Shown here: one piece after another, positions 6,034 through 8,740 of the stretch
Numbering within the stretch: position 1 is the first letter of the stretch
Layout: each line of letters opens with the position of its first letter
Assembly (NCBI GenBank): GCA_938049325.1
Contig: CALICC010000063.1
Coordinates: forward strand, 1-8,740
Direction: 5' to 3'
DNA length: 8,740 bases
From: an uncultured Ilumatobacter sp.
GTDB taxonomy: Bacteria > Actinomycetota > Acidimicrobiia > Acidimicrobiales > Ilumatobacteraceae
Made by a program: the position numbers and the translations under genes
Notes under the pieces: generated by a model
What the model saw: the letters and a program-made list of their open reading frames with translations, nothing else
Told to the model about the DNA's origin: nothing
Database searches by the model: none

Positions 6034-7587
6034 TCAGTGACGGAAGTGGCGCTGTCCCGTGAAGACCATGACCACGCCGTGCTGGTTCGCCGCGGCGATC
6101 ACTTCGTCGTCGCGGACCGACCCGCCGGGCTGGATCACGCACGACACACCGGCGCCCACCGCTGCTTCCAAGCCGTCGGCGAACGGGAAGAACGCGTCAC
6201 TCGCGCACGCGCCTCCAGCTGCTCGACCGTCAGCGCGCCCTGCGGCGATACGGGCCGAGTCGAGCCGGTTCTGCTGCCCGGCGCCGATCCCGAACGCTTG
6301 ACCGTCCTTCGCGTACACGATTGCGTTGCTGCTCACGGCCGCACACACCTGCCATGCAAAGTCCATGTCACGCCATTGCGCGTCGGTCGGCTGCGCCTCG
6401 GTGACGACACTCCAACCGTCGTGGCGACCGGCCACGACGTCAGGCTGCTGCACCAGCAACCCGCCGTCGACCGGGCGCATGTCGAAGGGCAAGGCGGAAG
6501 GCGCGCTGGCGCTCATGACACGCAGATTCTTCTTCGCGGTGAGGATCTCGAGCGCATCGGGCTCGAAGTCGGGAGCGATCACGACCTCGGTGAAGACCGA
6601 CGACAGCGGTTCGGCCATCTCCTTGGTCACCGTCCGGTTGGCGGCCACGATGCCGCCGAACGCGCTCACCGGATCGCATGCATTGGCCGCGACGTAGGCC
6701 GCACCGATGTCATCCCCCACGGCAACACCGCACGGGTTCGCATGCTTGACGACCACGACCGCCGGCTCGTCGAAGCGATGGACGAGACGCCACGCAGCTT
6801 CGGTGTCGAAGACGTTGAGGTAGCTCAGTTCTTTGCCACCGTGCTGCGTCATGGAATCCCACCAGCTCGTCGCACCCACCTGGCGGTATCGCGCGCCTTC
6901 CTGATGTGGGTTCTCGCCGTAACGCAGGTGCTGCGCCTTCTCGAGCGACAAGTGGATCGACTCGGGAAGAATCTCAGCAGCGGCAGCGTCGTCGTCCACG
7001 GTCTCCGACTCGTCGAACCAGGTCACGATCGCGGCGTCGTACTCCGCCGTGTGTGCGAACGCGTCGCGAGCGAGCCGGCGCCGGGTCGCTTCGCTCAGCG
7101 CTCCGTCCGCGTTGAGCTCGGCGACGACTCCGTCGTAGTCACCCGGATCGACGAGCACACCGACGAAGGCATGGTTCTTCGCAGCAGCGCGCACCATCGC
7201 CGGGCCGCCAATGTCGATCATGTCGACCTTCGACGCCGGTCCCGCACCGTGCTGGAAGTTCGACGTGTCGGCGCCGAACGGATAGAGATTGGCAACGACC
7301 AGATCGATGGGAGTGATGCCATAGGCGTCCATGTCGGCCTGATGCTCGGCATCGGTCGGGTCGGCGAGGATCCCGCCGTGCACCTTCGGGTGCAGCGTGA
7401 CGACACGATGACCGAGGATGGCCGGCACGCCGGTCCACTCGACCACGTCGGTCACCTCGACGCCCGCGTCCGCAATCGCCTTCGCGGTTCCTCCCGAGGA
7501 GACGAGCGACCAGCCGAGGTCGGCGAGCGACTTGGCGAGGTCGGCAACACCGGATTTGTCGTACACGGAAAGCAAAGCAGTGGGCAC
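6034..7587 (-). CDS. purH: Bifunctional AICAR formyltransferase / IMP cyclohydrolase
   Basis: Catalyses the last two steps of de novo purine synthesis: formylation of AICAR with 10-formyl-THF, then ring closure to IMP; cytoplasmic. The 517 residues match the normal full length. The N-terminal MGS-like cyclohydrolase domain (about 1-190) shows LLSVYDKSG (5-13), SSGGTAKAI (30-38), LHPKVHGGIL (65-74), NLYPF (100-104) and DIGGPAM (125-131). The transformylase part shows LRYGENPHQ (221-229), LSYLNVFDTEAAW (254-266), VVKHANPCGVA (279-289, Lys281-His282), DPVSAFGG (305-312), FGIGAGQQNRLDS (432-444), SDAFFPFADG (463-472) and QPGGS (486-490). The start is the GTG at 7587, right at the conserved N-terminus, with a TACGGT hexamer 7 nt upstream and no Shine-Dalgarno. 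It is divergent from the AbiEi/DUF559 gene and upstream of metF, another folate enzyme. Confidence 0.98.
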   Translation of the reverse strand: MPTALLSVYDKSGVADLAKSLADLGWSLVSSGGTAKAIADAGVEVTDVVEWTGVPAILGHRVVTLHPKVHGGILADPTDAEHQADMDAYGITPIDLVVANLYPFGADTSNFQHGAGPASKVDMIDIGGPAMVRAAAKNHAFVGVLVDPGDYDGVVAELNADGALSEATRRRLARDAFAHTAEYDAAIVTWFDESETVDDDAAAAEILPESIHLSLEKAQHLRYGENPHQEGARYRQVGATSWWDSMTQHGGKELSYLNVFDTEAAWRLVHRFDEPAVVVVKHANPCGVAVGDDIGAAYVAANACDPVSAFGGIVAANRTVTKEMAEPLSSVFTEVVIAPDFEPDALEILTAKKNLRVMSASAPSALPFDMRPVDGGLLVQQPDVVAGRHDGWSVVTEAQPTDAQWRDMDFAWQVCAAVSSNAIVYAKDGQAFGIGAGQQNRLDSARIAAGRADGRAAGGACASDAFFPFADGLEAAVGAGVSCVIQPGGSVRDDEVIAAANQHGVVMVFTGQRHFRH

Positions 7588-7594
7588 GACGCCG

Positions 7595-7600
7595 ACCGTA
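7595..7600 (-). promoter_or_regulatory. Putative -10 box of purH (leaderless)
   Basis: TACGGT (TAnnnT) ends 7 nt before the purH GTG start, the spacing expected for a leaderless actinobacterial mRNA. No Shine-Dalgarno lies between. The -35 is unclear; CTGGGA at an 18-nt spacing gives 3/6. Confidence 0.4.
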
Positions 7601-7631
7601 GCGAACTCGCTTCGATCATCCCAGCTGTTCG

Positions 7632-7670
7632 CGTGAGGAATCTGCGTCGCAGCGACGCAGATTCCTCACG
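7632..7670. repeat. Perfect 18-bp inverted repeat with 3-nt centre
   Basis: The arms CGTGAGGAATCTGCGTCG (7632-7649) and CGACGCAGATTCCTCACG (7653-7670) are exact reverse complements separated by CAG. It lies between two divergent starts, 45 bp from the purH start codon and 120 bp from the AbiEi/DUF559 start codon, so it does not lie at the end of any gene in this window. There is no T-run on either side. It could be a REP-like dispersed element, a cruciform or operator, or a barrier to transcription between divergent promoters. A smaller palindrome, CTGCG-T-CGCAG (7642-7652), is nested in it. Confidence 0.85.
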
Positions 7671-7781
7671 AGTTGCCCCGGTCGCGTCGCGCCGATGGTC
7701 GGTATCGTCGACTCGTCGGCCATGCGCCCGCTCGACCCGCCACCTCGGGTTCCGGAAGTCTCACGTCATCCCGGATCGAAC

Positions 7782-7785
7782 GGAG
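7782..7785 (+). promoter_or_regulatory. Shine-Dalgarno GGAG deciding the start at 7791
   Basis: GGAG lies 5 nt before the ATG at 7791. It is the only start in the window with a clear Shine-Dalgarno, and it favours this ATG over the in-frame ATGs at 7695 and 7722. A TATCGT hexamer at 7703-7708 could be the -10 of this gene, giving a leader of roughly 75 nt, but no -35 is evident. Confidence 0.5.
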
Positions 7786-7790
7786 TGCGC

Positions 7791-8726
7791 ATGCTCATTC
7801 TCTCACCCTCACTCAGCCGTGATATCGCTCGGTGCCACGGCATCGTCACCACATCACAACTCCTCGTCGACGGATTCAGCCTCGACCATGTCCGACGTCA
7901 GGTGCGCGCCGGAGCCCTCGTGTCGATGCACAGCGGCGTGTATCGGATCGCCACGTCGTCGGACACGTTCGAGTCGCGCTGCGCCGCGGCGTGTGCGGCC
8001 GATACCACCGCGGTGATCACCGGAATCGCCGCCGGCCACCTTTGGAAGTTCCGTCACACACGAGCGCCCGCGTTGCCGATCGTCACGGTCGCCCACGACC
8101 GCAACCCACTCAACCGCGGCGTCATGCTCCGACGCTCCAACGTGCTGCACGAACACGACAGAGTTCAACGACCCGACGGCATCGTCGTCGCCAGCCCACC
8201 ACGGACCTGGTTCGACTGCGCCCGCGACCTCGACGACGAGACATTCGAAGCCGTGACCGAGTGGGTCCTCGATCACCACGCGTCGATGCCGACACTCTGG
8301 CGAACGGTGCGCGAACTCGAGAGCCGCGGCCGCCCGGGGCTCGCACGCGTGCGGCGAGTGATGTCGCAGCGCTCCGTCTGGCAGCGGCCCGCCGGGTCGA
8401 AGCTGGAGCTGCGCGTCCTGCGAGCGCTGCGCAGGCGCGGCGTTCCCGAACTCGTGAGGCAGCATCGGATCCGGCTCGCCAACGGTGTCGTCATCCACCC
8501 TGACGGTGCAGATCCGACGGTTCGCTGGGCGATCGAGATCGACCACGTGACCTGGCACGGCGGCCGCACCGATGCGCAACGCGACGAGGCACGCGATCGC
8601 GGACTTCGGCGCATCGGCTGGCAGGTCGAGCGGGTCACCGATCAGGAACTGCGTGACGACTTCGCCGCCGTCATTGCCGACATCGCCGAGCTCCACCGCC
8701 TGCGCACTCGCGAGCTGGCGGCCTGA
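7791..8726 (+). CDS. AbiEi-type winged-helix protein with C-terminal DUF559/Vsr-like nuclease domain
   Basis: A 311-residue protein. The N-terminus (about 8-53) reads as the winged-helix of AbiEi-like antitoxins: ARCHGIVTTSQLLVDGFS, then RRQVRAGALVSMHSGVYRI. A middle part (about 60-195) includes the PPRTWFDCARDL stretch (136-147) often seen in these proteins. The C-terminus (about 199-300) resembles DUF559, a relative of Vsr and PD-(D/E)xK nucleases: RPAGSKLELRVLRAL, HPDGADPTVRWAIEIDHVTWH with Asp238, Glu249, Asp251 and His256, then a D..R..(G)L...GW segment (265-277). Asp/Glu/Asp/His fit the family's active-site pattern, but the usual Gly after IEID is His252. No signal peptide or membrane helix is seen. 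The biochemical role is unproven; DNA nicking, repair or defence are inferences. No AbiEii toxin gene is in view, but only 14 bases follow the stop. Length and start are supported by GGAG upstream. Confidence 0.82.
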   Translation: MLILSPSLSRDIARCHGIVTTSQLLVDGFSLDHVRRQVRAGALVSMHSGVYRIATSSDTFESRCAAACAADTTAVITGIAAGHLWKFRHTRAPALPIVTVAHDRNPLNRGVMLRRSNVLHEHDRVQRPDGIVVASPPRTWFDCARDLDDETFEAVTEWVLDHHASMPTLWRTVRELESRGRPGLARVRRVMSQRSVWQRPAGSKLELRVLRALRRRGVPELVRQHRIRLANGVVIHPDGADPTVRWAIEIDHVTWHGGRTDAQRDEARDRGLRRIGWQVERVTDQELRDDFAAVIADIAELHRLRTRELAA

Positions 8727-8740
8727 GCATCGCCAAAACG

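Larger units (their letters stand above)
7588..7790. other. Divergent intergenic region, purH / AbiEi-DUF559 gene
   Basis: At 203 bp this is the longest stretch without a gene. It holds the putative purH -10 (7595-7600), the perfect palindrome (7632-7670), a possible -10 TATCGT for the plus-strand gene (7703-7708) and its Shine-Dalgarno (7782-7785). The plus-strand frame is open from 7695, but nothing in 7695-7790 resembles the family N-terminus. Confidence 0.6.

Noticed and set aside
7632..7670. Reading the palindrome as an intrinsic terminator
   Set aside because: No T-tract on either strand, and it lies upstream of both flanking genes rather than at a gene end. A factor-dependent or insulating role cannot be excluded.
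7695..7790. N-terminal extension of the AbiEi/DUF559 protein from ATG 7695 or 7722
   Set aside because: The extra 23 to 32 residues are Pro/Arg-rich, unlike the family N-terminus, and neither ATG has a Shine-Dalgarno, while 7791 has GGAG at 5 nt.
6028..8016. Long plus-strand open frame (662 codons) opposite purH and running into the AbiEi/DUF559 gene
   Set aside because: It is antisense to purH, which has all its family motifs, and overlaps the next real gene in another frame. No recognisable domain.

Overview
This is a GC-rich bacterial chromosomal window, most likely from an actinobacterium. A member of the Acidimicrobiia close to Ilumatobacter is a tentative guess. The guess rests on the base composition, GTG starts, very short or absent leaders behind TAnnnT-like -10 hexamers, acyltransferases with Thr/Pro-rich linkers, and a winged-helix/DUF559 protein of the kind frequent in actinobacteria. 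No rRNA, tRNA, insertion sequence, integrase or CRISPR array is visible.

Layout: five genes lie on the minus strand and one on the plus strand. Reading the minus strand from right to left: purH (7587 to 6034), a 91-bp gap holding two operator-like palindromic repeats, metF (5942 to 5085), a 16-bp gap, a membrane acyltransferase with an SGNH esterase-like domain (5068 to 2954), an 88-bp gap, a paralogue of that acyltransferase (2865 to 649), an 87-bp gap, and the N-terminal part of an alpha/beta hydrolase that runs off the left edge (561 to 1). On the plus strand, divergent from purH, is a gene (7791 to 8726) for an AbiEi-type winged-helix protein with a C-terminal DUF559/Vsr-like nuclease domain. 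No gap without a gene exceeds about 205 bp.

Function: purH and metF are housekeeping folate one-carbon enzymes. PurH consumes 10-formyl-THF in purine synthesis. MetF makes 5-methyl-THF for methionine. The acyltransferase pair probably O-acylates an envelope glycan outside the cell. The two copies keep the same domain order but carry completely different linkers, one Thr/Pro/Ala and one Asp/Glu/Pro.

No wholly new system can be demonstrated from the sequence. The points most worth a second look are: (1) the perfect 18-bp palindrome at 7632-7670 between purH and the AbiEi/DUF559 gene; (2) the tandem 27-bp-period palindromic repeats in front of metF; (3) the tandem acyltransferase-SGNH duplication with swapped linkers; (4) the repeated leaderless promoter geometry at four consecutive genes.
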